A DNA stretch of 64,000 bases from Brachycybe producta (lineage: Eukaryota; Arthropoda; Diplopoda; Playtdesmida; Andrognathidae), in NCBI GenBank assembly GCA_036925085.1, contig JAUPFP010000026.1, positions 1,576,001-1,640,000 of the forward strand. The letters run 5' to 3'. Position numbers and translations under genes: made by a program. Below, piece after piece: positions 36,026 to 63,907 of the stretch. The notes below the pieces were generated by a model. That model did not search any database, was not told where the DNA came from, and saw nothing but the letters and a program-made list of their open reading frames with translations. Each line of letters starts with the position of its first letter. The stretch's first letter is position 1.

Positions 36026-36227
36026 ATAGCAGGATAGCATGCGAAAAATAGCAGTTAGCTCTGTAGAACACAATTCTACACATGAGACTTGTCATCTTTA
36101 GAGTTCAAGACAAATTTATACTAAAAATTCACACGAAACGAATGCTATTTCAAATAAAGGAATGTATTTTCGGATTCATTAACTAACAATGCATGGTGAA
36201 GTAAAAAAAACATTTCATAAACAAGAT

Positions 36228-36233
36228 TTTATT
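36228..36233 (-). terminator. POLD3 polyadenylation signal
   Basis: AATAAA on the minus strand, about a dozen bases past the TAA stop. Confidence 0.5.
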
Positions 36234-36244
36234 ACTTGAAAATA

Positions 36245-36432
36245 TTACTTTCGTTTGAAAAAACTTGTTAAAGTAGTCTGTTTAATTTTCACTGCGCCAT
36301 GATTTGGATTGTAATTTTCTGTCAACTTTGTTGTTTCTTTCGACCCGTCTTTGGAGTCGTTACCAGATGTCAGACTTACGTTATCGTCAGAATTTCCAGA
36401 TTCGATGCATTCTGACCATTTTTTTTTGGTTC
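36245..36432 (-). CDS. POLD3: POLD3 exon 9 with C-terminal PIP box
   Basis: The last exon ends VKIKQTTLTSFFKRK then TAA. QTTLTSFF matches the PCNA-interacting consensus Q-x-x-hydrophobic-x-x-aromatic-aromatic and sits at the extreme C-terminus, as in human POLD3. Confidence 0.95.
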
Positions 36433-39400
36433 CTTCAAGAATACATGTACATTATGATTATAAGTAAAAAAAATGTGTTGGCTTTTCTTTACATACTTAG
36501 ATATCCATCATCGTTTAAGGCCGTTTCTTCCACGAGCTTTCGCTTGCGGTTTTGACTAAAATCGCTTCCTATGGTTTGAACTTTCAGAGGTGGGATTGGA
36601 TCTTCAGCCTGCATTTCACTTTCGTCGTCTTCAACAGTAGGTGTATCACATTCTTTTTCTAGACATGCATTAAAAGCAAATAATTAAATATCATTAAAAT
36701 GTATTTCGAATTAGAGAACAGTCATTTCACATTCTAAGATTTACAATATTAAAAGTTACTAAATATGCTAAGTAATATATATGCAATATAAACAAGCATG
36801 TTTATTTTATTTTGTCCTATATGACAATAACTGCCAGTAGGACTTCTGCCAGCTGATCTGATAATTTGAAATGAAGCCATTCACAAGGGATCATTATGCA
36901 TATCAACCATCTTTTCTGCTTATTTAGGTTACCACAGACTAGCTTATTTAGCTACAACAAGCAGTAATTTATGCTTGTAGAATTCAGCAACTGTGTGGTT
37001 TTGTTAATCACTTAGTGGCCCTTGCAGACAACAGTTCTAAATCGTCTTCTTCACATGGGCCACCCTAGTTTCACCAGTCAGTGGCATAGTACATATGAAG
37101 CAGTACAATGAAACACTAACATACAATGAAAGTAGTACATATGAAGCAGGCCTAGTAAACCACATTTTACCACCACGAAGTAGTTTGTTCCCAAGTCATT
37201 GAATACTACATATGGCAAACAAATTCACCTAGTATGTAAATTACCACGTATTGCATAACTAAATGACATTAGTACATATATACAGTAGAGTATCGATTAC
37301 CTGAGCTAATGTGGACCAAGACCAGCTAGGATACAGTCAAGTTTAGTTAACACAAAACCTACCTAACCCTTTCTTTTCACTCATACATATGAACATAAAC
37401 AACTCTTTATACCATCACTTAGCCTTTATGTAAAAATACATTACAACTGTGTGCAAGCAACCCATAACCCGCGTGATTGAATTGACAAAAAAAGCAAAGA
37501 ATACTAGGTCGGATAACCGAGACTTGGAACATCAAGACTATTGTACTTAAAAATACATTAAATAAATCAAATTTTAAATATATTTTTAACCATGGGAATT
37601 GTTTTTCTTTCTTGCATATATGCTTTCTAATTTTTTAGTTTATCATTCAAATCAAACAAATAGTATATAATGCCATAAAATAAAATTACCATCAGGTAAA
37701 ACAATATCATTCTTTGGGCTTTCTGATGTGGAAATCTAAAAAAATACAATAAACAAAGCATCAAGTTATTTCTTTCAATAGTTTTTAGTTAAGACACAAT
37801 TAGAATGTTGTATCAAAGAAGGTTGCTTGCTATTAAAGATGTAATCAAGTTAAAGTAAACTTTTCAAGAAACTTGCAAATTAGAAAAAGTTAAAGCCATT
37901 GCTGCTTTACACATTTCAGAAACAACACTTCTATCTAAAGATTGGCAGATTATGAAATGGAGGTACTTTGCCACCTCATTTGCAAGATTTTTTCAAATGA
38001 TTGCTGGAATCCGACCTGAACAGCAAGTCCGCAACTCTTATTAATATCTAAATTCAAAAACTGTTCCATAGATTTAGCCCTTCAAAGTTTATAACAATAG
38101 GATCCCTCATATAACCTCAGGTGGAATTCCATCATCTAACCTAAAAACAGCCTTTATTGATTATTTAATAAGCATGTTTTCCCTACTACTGCTGAAATTA
38201 CCTTACCGTTTATATTCAGAAGAGGTGGTACAGATTCCCCTGCCGCACGTAGTTTTTCATATACCGCCAAAAAGTTTGGTATTAGTGTTTAACCAATCAC
38301 CAAGCTTATTTACCTTAAAAGATATATGAGGAGCACCTATCAGAGATGGGGCAAGAGGGGCAGCTGCACCGGGCCTCACAATTTTAGGGGCCTCAATTTA
38401 TAACTCAATACGTTAGAAAAAAATATAATAATCCAACAATAAACTGCACGTGTTCAATAATTTATATTGTGTTCTGGGAGAAAAATAACAGTAAGTAGAC
38501 GCGCATGTTTTCACGTCTTTTATGTGAATAATCCACCATAGACTGTATTGTTTACAACACAACATTCCCTTTCTGTGAAGCTCACTCATAAATGGTGAAT
38601 TATACACATTTTATTTTTGTTTTATTATTAACTGATAAACTATAATAGGATATTTTGAAAGTGGCGCTTGCAAGCAAGAGGCACAAGAAATAAATGAAGG
38701 AATCTGCTATAAAAAATTTTTACCCCGTTTTGAAGGGCCTCAAAAAGTTTACTTGCCCCGGACCTCGCATTTTCTCTGAAAGGCCCTGTGTATAAGCCAC
38801 AAATAGCTGATGAATATTCCGTAAAATATGTCGTAGTTCATAGGTGTTCATAATATGAGACGTTCTTGGTACGAGTTGTTTGTACGAGTTGTGTGGACAA
38901 ATGATTCATGTATGTTTTTATTTTTGCATTTTGTGCAAAAAACAGGGCAGAGCTCATTTTTTAAATGTCTATACGCACTCTGACCTCACAAACCTTTGAA
39001 TACCTTCTGCCCTTCCCTTCAATGAAGCTGCACTTTACTGGTTAAAAACGCCAGTGATAATAATGATATGCAAAACATGACAAAAACAAAAGACATAAAA
39101 CTCACGGGCGAAGATTTCTTTTCATTCTTTTTGCTTTTCGGTATAGTGACGTTTTCTTTAGCCACTTTTGCAAACATCGAGTGGAGAGATCCTTTCGGTT
39201 CCATTTTCTTCCGTGGCGCTATACAGGGCCCTTTTAAACTTAGTTGTGGATCAGTTATCTGGTTTAGAAAAAAATGCACATGTTTATTTAGATTGTATTA
39301 TAGACTTGTGTTTATTTCATTGATTAATCAATATACTATAACGATGCCATAAATACCTGTGACACATTTTCTAATTTATTGCCAGTTTCAGGAGTCTTGC

Positions 39401-41994
39401 TTACATTTGACATGTGTGCAACTGCATCCGAATTGATAGCACTCGCTCTATGAAGAAAATTAAACGATATTTGTGCCAGATTGAAAAGAATGAGTTGTTT
39501 AAAGTTGTGTACAAAAATGAAGGCTAGACCACAAAAATTCCCACAAAATAACATACCGGTATCATCGCCTATGCAGCAACACCACATATATCTCAGAATG
39601 CTCGTAAAAATACGTAAAAATAATAAAAACCAGAAAGAAACACCAGCCCGTGCGCCAATGTGTTGGCTTCACTGTGGTTTAATTGTGGTTTCTTAAAATT
39701 ATTTTTAGGTATTTTTACGAGAATTTTAATGGATGTTTTTTTTGCTTACGAGCACGTACTCAATGGAGTTTAACATAAGAATTAGAAATTCGTGATTTTG
39801 AAATAGTTTTTAAAAATAGTTTTTAAGGTTGCACATTCCACTTTGAATACTTAATATTGGACAACTTTAAATATGAAAAATAAACATATTGCCGCCACTG
39901 TGTATTTTCAAAACTAACGTTTCTTCTTTAACATCGAGTCTAAGGGCTCAATAGAAAAACAATGCAAGCGCTCTTTGCAGAGATTTTTTCGAAGTTATGT
40001 AGCCTCCTAAATGGATTCACACTTTTAACTTTACAGAATGTTTAGGGCCTACTCGTTTCTCAAGTTACAACTTTATATAAAATTAAATGTATAATAAATA
40101 GACATCTTTTACCTTTTTAAATCAATTGACATTGACAAATTGCAGTCGATTGCACCAAAAACATCTTCAGCCTGCGTAAAATATTGAAAAGATGAAACTA
40201 CCAAACTGTATTCGAATGAAGTCGGCTTCCGTACCACCTGCGTCGTAACAGTCCTTTTCTGAACGCTGTACACGTGAACACTTGTCAAAGTAGCAAATTC
40301 TTTCTTGATGACCTCTAACTGCGAAAAAGGTACAACACACACAGAATGCACCTATAAAATACAAGCCAGGTTTCAGTCACTTCTTGAATGTCAATAATAA
40401 AACAATAGAAAATCAAACATTTCAAACCCGAATTCCGTTTGATTCATTCTTAATCCCAGCAACAACATAAGTGACATCTAATTCATCATTTGTTTCCTTC
40501 CATCTGTTGATGAGTTTGAATAGCATTCTGATGAAAAAATAAAACAATAAAGCCTTTAACTTGTGCCTTTCCTCCCAAAGATGGGTAATTTAATTAACCT
40601 TATTTTTTTTTTTTTTAAGTTGCGGAGAAAAATGACAGGAAACTTTCGAATAATTGTAATATGTAACAAAATCTTGCAAAACTGATCGAAAACATTTGAA
40701 TATTCCCCCTTGTTACACGTGTCACATAATCTATTATAGGGTCATTCAATATTCCATCAACTAAAAAAAAAATTAAATTTTCAACCAGACCGTCACACTA
40801 TTATTTACCAGAAAAAAAATCAGCACGTGCGCGAATGTGTGGGTTTCACTGTGGTTTAATTGTGGTTTTTAAAGTTATTTTTACGTATTTTACGAGCATT
40901 TTAATAGATTTTTTTTTTGCTTACGAGCGCGTACTCAACGGAGTTTAACGTAGATACAAGTTAGAAAGTCACGATTTTGAAATAGGTTTTGAAAATAGAA
41001 CCGCACTTACCAATTTTTTGTCATTCTAACACTCGATCAGCATATTACTTTGAAAAATCTCCGCAAAGAGCACTAGCATCGTTTTCCTATTGAGCCCATG
41101 GACCCAATGTTAAAGAAAAAATGTTAATTTTTAAAATACACACAGTAATATGTTTACTTTTGATATTTAAAGTTGTCCAATATTAAGTTTTCAAAATGCA
41201 ATGTGCACCTTAAATATACGCCCATCAAGTGATAGAATGCCAACAAATTGTTAAGTGGGGTTCTATTTTTAAAAACTATTTAAAAATCGCGAATTTCTAA
41301 CTCTTAATGTATGTTAAAACTCCATTAAGTATGCGCTCGTAAGCAAAACACATCCATTGAAATGCTCGTAAAACCACCTAAAAATAATTTTAAAAAAAAC
41401 ACAATTAAACCACAGTGAAGCCAATTGGACGTACTCAATAGAGTTTAATATAAGAGTTAGAAATTCGCGATTTTGAAATAGTTTTTAAAATTATAACCGC
41501 GCTTACCAATTTTTTGTAATTGTATCACTCGATCAGCATATATTTAAGGTGCACAATGCACTTCGAAAACTTAATATTGGACAACTTTAAATACAAAAAA
41601 ATAAACACATTGCCGGTGTGAGTGTGTATTTTAAAAATTAACATTTTGTTTCTTTAACATTGTGTCTATGGGCTCAATACAAAAACGATGCTAGCGCTCT
41701 TTGCGGAGATTTTTCGAAGTAATTTTGCGATGTAGCCTCTTAATAACAGACAACTATTATTATTAATAATAAACTTCAGTTATTTTGTAAAACTTACTGT
41801 TTGGATGTGTTTGCTGTCGAATTCTGATTGAGACACAGCCTTTTGTACGTTACCTAATAAGAAATACAATTTGATCGATTAATATAATATTCGCGCTTTA
41901 CAGCAGCTGCAATTACTATCTTGTTTTCATCGTTAATATCTTCATCTAGATTCTCCCAAAAAACCTCAGAACCAAAAGCCATTTTACCCGCCAT
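36245..41994 (-). CDS. POLD3: POLD3, DNA polymerase delta subunit 3 (p66)
   Basis: Accessory subunit of DNA polymerase delta. Family knowledge: it links the p50 subunit to PCNA during lagging-strand synthesis and also serves polymerase zeta. Minus-strand exons in coding order: 41994-41917, 41853-41798, 40527-40428, 40351-40113, 39447-39357, 39258-39106, 37735-37690, 36658-36497, 36432-36245; 1113 coding bases, 370 residues (human 466). Landmarks: ENLDEDINDENKIVTYK at the N-terminus, LDVTYVVAG, FATLTSVHVYSVQK, EPKGSLHSMFAKVAKE in the middle, and the C-terminal PCNA-interacting box QTTLTSFFKRK. All exon phases agree. A polyadenylation signal AATAAA lies on the minus strand at 36233-36228, just beyond the stop. 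Introns contain foldback copies at 39597-40007 and 40809-41739. Confidence 0.95.
36497..36658 (-). CDS. POLD3: POLD3 exon 8
   Basis: An acidic segment, TPTVEDDESEMQAEDP, followed by the basic NRKRKLVEETALNDDGYL, which resembles the human stretch around KRKRVLKSKTYLDGEG. Donor A|GTATGT; the following intron is only 64 bases. Confidence 0.85.
37283..37543. mobile_element. pogo/Tigger-like MITE, second copy
   Basis: Begins CAGTAGAGTATCGATTACCT after TA and ends GGATAACCGAGAC...GACTATTG before TA. The interior matches 9988-10270 (CTCATACATATGAACATAAA, ACTCTTTATACC). Inside POLD3 intron territory. Confidence 0.65.
37690..37735 (-). CDS. POLD3: POLD3 exon 7 (short)
   Basis: A 46-base exon encoding ISTSESPKNDIVLPD, placed by acceptor TTTTTTTAG, donor GATG|GTAATT and matching phases on both sides. 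No conserved motif is present. Confidence 0.7.
38340..38790. mobile_element. Possible hAT-like element with GGGGCCTCA repeats
   Basis: The right end TTCTCTGAAAGGCCCTG and its neighbouring sequence match, inverted, 63908-64000. The left end is probably CAGAGATGGGGCAAGAGG. No target duplication found. Confidence 0.5.
39106..39258 (-). CDS. POLD3: POLD3 exon 6
   Basis: 51 codons from CTAAACCAG to CCC|GTGAGT. It contains KGSLHSMFAKVAKE, equivalent to the human motif that ends in GMFASKAAAK, in a lysine-rich context. Confidence 0.9.
39357..39447 (-). CDS. POLD3: POLD3 exon 5
   Basis: Between acceptor TTTTCTTCATAG and donor CAG|GTATTT. It encodes a polar linker, ASAINSDAVAHMSNVSKTPE and onwards, with little recognisable conservation. 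Support is from splice sites and phase. Confidence 0.8.
39597..40007. mobile_element. TTAA foldback family, right half in POLD3 intron 4
   Basis: Central and right-arm sequence (GTGCGCCAATGTGTTGGCTT, then TTAATATTGGACAACTTTAA), ending AGCCTC with a decayed CTAA. Confidence 0.75.
40113..40351 (-). CDS. POLD3: POLD3 exon 4
   Basis: The longest POLD3 exon. It encodes VHSVCVVPFSQLEVIKKEF and TSVHVYSVQK, the most conserved stretch of the family's N-terminal domain. The donor is AAG|GTAAAA. Confidence 0.95.
40428..40527 (-). CDS. POLD3: POLD3 exon 3
   Basis: Completes the split glutamine and encodes MLFKLINRWKETNDELDVTY then VVAGIKNESNGIR. The donor is CGG|GTTTGA. Confidence 0.92.
40809..41739. 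mobile_element. TTAA foldback family, composite copy in POLD3 intron 2
   Basis: A partial right half (40809 to about 41043) is joined directly to an almost complete second copy that starts inside its left arm (TACTTTGAAAAATCTCCGCA) and ends GATGTAGCCTC before TTAA. The joint is CAGCATAT|TACTTT. Confidence 0.75.
41798..41853 (-). CDS. POLD3: POLD3 exon 2
   Basis: From acceptor TTCTTATTAG to donor GTAAGT; encodes VTYKRLCLNQNSTANTSK and leaves CA of a glutamine codon. It aligns with the human segment beginning VTYK. Confidence 0.9.
41917..41994 (-). CDS. POLD3: POLD3 exon 1 (start codon)
   Basis: Two in-frame ATGs occur at codons 1 and 5; I chose the first. The second would align slightly better with the human start. 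The donor ATA|GTAATT falls exactly where the human sequence reads NKI|V. Confidence 0.88.
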
Positions 41995-42059
41995 TTCGCA
42001 AGTTACGAACTTCACGGTTTACCTAGACCAAGCAAACAAACAGAACAAAACGTAACATG

Positions 42060-42475
42060 ACGTTGGCGATAGCTTTGGTCAATTTGATTTTGGCGGCCAG
42101 TAGGAACGCAGCATTTTATTTTTTTTTCAGCATAGAAAACCCGCTCTTCAGAATCAATAGTATTCTAAAACGAGTACTGTACTAAAGCCGCTTTTCGCTT
42201 GCGCTGTTGCCAGATGTAAATTTCAACTTAATAATATTTCAATATTGTTTTTATATTTTGGGGGGCTGCGCCCATCAGACCCTCTGCAACAAGCTTAATT
42301 TAACGTAATATCACCTAAACATCAACTATTTATTGATATATTATTAATTAATTATTTTATTAACCTTGGTATTCACAGCTTTTTTTTTACTAATGATCAC
42401 AGCTACTTTTATAAGAGAAATATTACTGCGTTCCTATTAGCTAAAACCAAATTGACTAAAGCTATTGCCAACGGC
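42060..42475. mobile_element. Foldback MITE in the POLD3/NABP promoter
   Basis: The left arm starting ACGTTGGCGATAGCTTTGG (42060-42110) is the imperfect reverse complement of the right arm ending AAGCTATTGCCAACGG (42427-42475). The interior shares a GC-rich segment, CTGCGCCCATCAGACC, with an element at 54550. No coding capacity is seen. Confidence 0.65.
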
Positions 42476-42494
42476 CGCCGCTCACGAGACAAGA

Positions 42495-42686
42495 AATTAG
42501 AAATCGGGACAAACAGACTTTGGCTCCGCCCTTTTTATGACAACCGGCAACTTGTAATTAGTTGTTGTATGGTTCGACGTTGAAAAACGCGGAGCATATG
42601 ACGTCAGACTATATAACCAACCAATTAAAAGTTATGTTCGTCATAAAAAAGGCGGAACCAACTTTTGTTCGTCCCGATTTCTAATT
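42495..42686. mobile_element. Small palindromic GC-box/CRE MITE, promoter copy
   Basis: Terminal inverted repeats AATTAGAAATCGGGACAAAC at left and GTCCCGATTTCTAATT at right. Internal GC box, TGACGTCA and TATATAA are present. Same family as 3748-3813, 7467-7657 and 20851-21015; more diverged relatives at 28711-28861 and 60731-60887. Confidence 0.8.
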
Positions 42687-42861
42687 GCCAGTCTCACCGA
42701 GTCGTTAGATATATATAATTGAACTGCGTTAGAGAAGGAGTTGAGTTGATTAGTTTCCCTCTGTTTCCGGAGGCAGCAGTGCTTTGCACTGCGTTTGAAT
42801 TGTCACTATTTGCGTGTAATGGTCAATTTCCCGTATTTACTGCCGACATAATTTCTATAAA

Positions 42862-59961
<17,100 letters not shown>

Positions 59962-60730
59962 AATTGAGTCAATGAGTTTTATTATGTTATTTGTATTCAC
60001 TTTTTATACATTCATTAATAATTATTTTTATGCGATAGATTATCCGAAGAGCAACCAAATGAATGAGTGACTCTGTTCTTGTCCGTTTTAAGGGCTAGAA
60101 GCGGAAGCACTTTTTATGTATACCAAACAAGTTATTGTCCTTAAACCAAATCCAAGAATTTCATTTTAGTACATCTAGTATTTATTATTCGCTTTGATTT
60201 AATTTTGAAAATTTTGTCGACAGTTTTTGTTTTAATAGTTAAAACCACTTATTTCTAATCGTTGAAAGTATTTTGTGTCAATGAAAATCAGGACACCTAT
60301 GTTATGGTCCCTATAAGCCCCATCTATCTTTCTTAGTCTCCTTGCTTCCTTCCCTCAATAATGCTGTACAAACAAGGACAAAAACCTTGAAGCACATTGG
60401 AATTTATATAAATTTAAATAAATAAATGAACCGCTTTTTTTCTCAAGGTCAACAATATGTTGCACTCTCCCAATCCAAGAACCCCATGATATTAAATTGG
60501 AGAGGGGAAAAGGTTGGAAAGTGTAGATGGGGAGAGAGAGAGAGAGAGAAACGTGGAGGGAAAAAAAGTGGGAGGGGGTGACTGAAATTGAAAGGAGTAA
60601 AAAAAGGAACAAACAACGCGCATGCGCACACGAGAGAAAATGAAAATTTCATTTTCTCTTTCAAATATAAAAAGGGGAGGGGATAATATCAAAATTAAAC
60701 TTAAATTTATCACGGGCAATTGTGCCTAGC
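59962..60730. other. NABP 3' flank
   Basis: The AATAAA at 59957-59962 overlaps the stop codon; a second candidate lies in AAATAAATAAATG near 60418. A (GA)n run lies at 60533-60549 in a purine-rich stretch. No gene recognised. Confidence 0.5.
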
Positions 60731-60887
60731 ATTAGAATTTCTTTTGCTCCGCTCTTTATGAACGTCATCAATTTCTAATTGGTTTGTTACTTGGTTTTAT
60801 GTCACATGCCTCGCCCTTTTCAATTTCTAATTCTTTTGTTACTTGGTCTGACGTCATAAAAGGGCGGAGGAAAAGAAATTCTAATGC
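60731..60887. mobile_element. GC-box/CRE MITE, diverged copy
   Basis: Ends ATTAGAATTTCTTTTGCTCC and AAAGAAATTCTAATG. Contains TGACGTCA followed by TAAAA and GGGCGGAGG. Confidence 0.7.
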
Positions 60888-61099
60888 TGGGCGAAATTGC
60901 CTGTGAATTTTGCTCCCATCATGAACCAGTTTTTTTTTTCATTTACAACTTTATGTTGCGCGCTCCCGATCCAAGAACCCAAACAATATTAAGGTACTTA
61001 TACAAAATGGAAGTGGTCAAGACAACCGTACATTAACACAAAATGTCATTTATAATGAAGTATTTAATAAAATAGTTAAATAATTTTAGTAACAAAATT

Positions 61100-61145
61100 A
61101 AACTAGAATTGTGTTCCTGTCATTTATGACGGGTTACCCCACTAG
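61100..61145. repeat. Inverted relative of the 30536 motif block
   Basis: GTCATTTATGACGGGTTACC followed by CCACTAG, the reverse complement of the sequence starting at 30538. Confidence 0.5.
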
Positions 61146-61546
61146 TATTCTAATTATTCTACAACAATCATTATTCACATTATGTGAGAAATAGGGCAAG
61201 TATTTTTATGTTTTGCATATATTTTTTAGCAATGAAATACGAATGTGCTGATTAAAGTAATATCCCAATCATGCACCAAGCTATCTACCCTCAAATTTCG
61301 ATTCTGCATATTTTTGCATATTTTGGCGTTGTTGCATAAGAATGCATAATGAGACAATTTTCTGTTTTAATGCATATTTTAGCGCTTTTTTAGTGTGTTT
61401 TAAAATTTCAATTTTTACAATTTTTGAAGCATTTTTTTCAGTTTCATGTAACAGGAATGTGAATCACGGACTAACCCTCACCTTAGACTTAAATAAATCA
61501 TCCTACACATCTTAATTTATATTACCTTTTTGCAATCTAGGTCATG

Positions 61547-61628
61547 ACAATGAGGGCTAAACTTACCCTTTTAGTACAGTGGACAGAAAAGTCCACTGTA
61601 TTAAAAGGGTAACTTTAGCCCTCATTGT
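61547..61628. repeat. 38-bp near-perfect hairpin
   Basis: Left arm 61547-61584, loop AGAAAA, right arm 61591-61628; 36 of 38 positions pair. The size is like a microRNA precursor, but such high symmetry is also typical of a tiny foldback MITE. Confidence 0.65.
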
Positions 61629-62229
61629 TTGTTCCTCTCATCCATTGAATACCCATTGTAGCACAGGTATATAAACTTAGCTTGTTTTAGTTTGGACACT
61701 TTGGCTACAATTTCTGCTTGGTACTATGTACTTTTATGAAAAAAAAATGCCAAAAGTTTCTTCAAGTAAAGCTTGCTTGAAGAGAAAATAGTCTGGTGCT
61801 GATTTTTTTACTTCGTATTTTTGTGTTTTAATGCATAAATCAGCACTTTTTAGTGCATAAATGCATGCATATTTTAGGGTTTTTGCTGCTTAAGATTACT
61901 TGCCTAGTGAGATATAATCATGTACACCATTTGAGAAATAATACACCATTAGTATGTAAAGTTAATGTAAACTGATGCAATTGTCTTGTTTTATTTCATG
62001 GATTTCAATTAATTTTACAACTTTTCAATATACTTCACAACTTTACATAAATTTCATGAAATATCTAATGAAATATTTCAATAAAATAAATTTCATGAAA
62101 TTGGCCATCACTATACTACATATGTCAGAACTAGAGTTTTTTTTTCAAATTTCTTGCAAATATAAATAAATCCACCAAGACCTAATTTATATTAAGTGGC
62201 AATATGCACACATTTTGCAGCACTTGGCC

Positions 62230-62385
62230 TGCATTTATTCAATCATTAGCAAGCCGTCCTCCGTCCCAATTTCAGTTTAACAATGATGTCTTGTTTTATC
62301 TGAATGACAATCATTTGTGATCGGGAGGAATCCCCCTGCCACATGGCTTCTAAGCTGATTAAAGGTGTACTAAGTTTAATTGAAT
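62230..62385 (+). pseudogene. 3' fragment of CR1/Jockey-like LINE
   Basis: GATGTCTTGTTTTATCTGAA, GACAATCATTTGTGATCGGG and CCACATGGCTTCTAAGC match the inverted end of the element at 46040; ends in AATTGAATT. Confidence 0.7.
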
Positions 62386-62559
62386 TGACACACAACATTG
62401 ACACATCTTTTAAACTTTTCTTTATGAAGATAAAGAAGGAACACAACATCGAGAATCAACCCAAATACTCTGATAATTTGATGGTTTTTTACAATTTCAG
62501 TTTTGTACATATGAAGCCTCCCCATAGATGTTTCTTGTTCTTTCAATGTCCTCTTCAAT

Positions 62560-63530
62560 GAGGCCCTCCTGGAAATTTTATATCAGGATTCTGTAGAATT
62601 TTATCTACATGTTTCTGCAGAGGCCTTCTGACTAAAATTGGAACACTGTTTCTTCAGGAATTTTTATGTTGATTATATTATGCAGAATCTTTCTGCAGAG
62701 TAGTTGTAGAATCTTTCAGCAGAGTTATGCAGACTATCTCTGTAGAGTTATGCAGACTATATCTGCAGAATTTTGCAGAATATTTCTGCAGCTATGTTTC
62801 TGTATATACTCTCATCCTTTTCACAAAACTCTTAACCCTTCAAATTAATTTCGCCACAGTGAAAACAATGCCTACACTTAAAAATGGAAAGTTTAAATGA
62901 AAAAATAAAAATGTTATTAATCAATCCAAAAAAACATTTAATGAAATAATAGAATTAAACCATTTTCATTTTCAAAAATTAAGAAAATTTACCTTTTCTG
63001 AAGCAAGACAGACAATAAGCTAAACAATGTAATGAAATGACCATTACAAACTGAAGTCATACACCCACACTTCCAAAACTAAACAAACTCAAAATAAACA
63101 CCCACTCAAAAAAATGAAATAACTGAATATAACTGAACTCAAAAGGGGAAATCCCCTAATACATTTGTAAATGTTTTTAACCATGTATTAGGATTTTCAA
63201 ATGAGATTTTATGCACAGTAAGCAGAGAAATTCTGCAGAATAAACATATTAAAATGGCAATTGTTTCTGCAGCTTTTCTCTGTTGGGTTTTGAGTACACA
63301 GCTAATGCTGTGCAATATTTCCTGTAGAATTGTTCTGCAGATTTAACTATTGTAATAGTATTACAATTTCCAAGTGAAATGTTATACACAGTGTGCAGAT
63401 AAATTCTACAGAATAGAAATATGAATAATTTCAAAAGTTCTGCAGAAAGTCAATGCACAGTAAGAAAAGGAATAAAACCTTACAGAATTCTGCATGATTT
63501 TTCCAGGAGGAGGGGGGCCTCTCCAATGAT
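62560..63530. mobile_element. Foldback with TTCTGCAGA-rich arms
   Basis: Left GAGGCCCTCCTGGAAA and right TTTTCCAGGAGGAGGGGGGC are inverted; both arms are studded with TCTGCAGA variants (62620-62795 and 63225-63500). The middle is AT-rich. Confidence 0.55.
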
Positions 63531-63907
63531 GCACGAGCGCAACTTAAGGCCAGAACTGGTTTTCACCATCAGATACTTTTGTTTCTTCCACAACAACAAG
63601 AAAATGGAATGATAGTGATCCTGCTTGGATATTAACATCTTATAGCTGAGAATATTATCTTATAGTATCTTTAATATTATGATCATCATATCCACCAACA
63701 AAAACATGATGCAGCTTGACACAGCCTTTGAGATATTGCCTCCCTTTCTTTAATACAACCTACTGCATCAGGTGATCAATTGCATTCCTTTTAGTTTACC
63801 TTGGGTTTTCATATATAAAGAAGGTTTCATTGCATTTTCTTTCTTGGTTTTTCCTTTTGTTCGTGGTCACATTCACTTATTTACTTCTATTAACATTTTA
63901 TGTGGCC

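Larger units (their letters stand above)
41995..42861. promoter_or_regulatory. Divergent POLD3/NABP promoter region
   Basis: 867 bases separate the two start codons, which face away from each other. Unique sequence remains mainly at 41995-42059 and 42687-42861; the middle is two foldback elements. I see no initiator I would commit to. The best regulatory motifs sit inside the second MITE: a GC box GGCTCCGCCC at 42522, a TGACGTCA palindrome at 42599 and TATATAA at 42610. Confidence 0.6.

Noticed and set aside
38200..38270. Possible additional POLD3 exon (minus strand, FLAVYEKLRAAGESVPPLL)
   Set aside because: Not needed for phase, no acceptor I trust and no similarity to POLD3; looks more like a transposase scrap.
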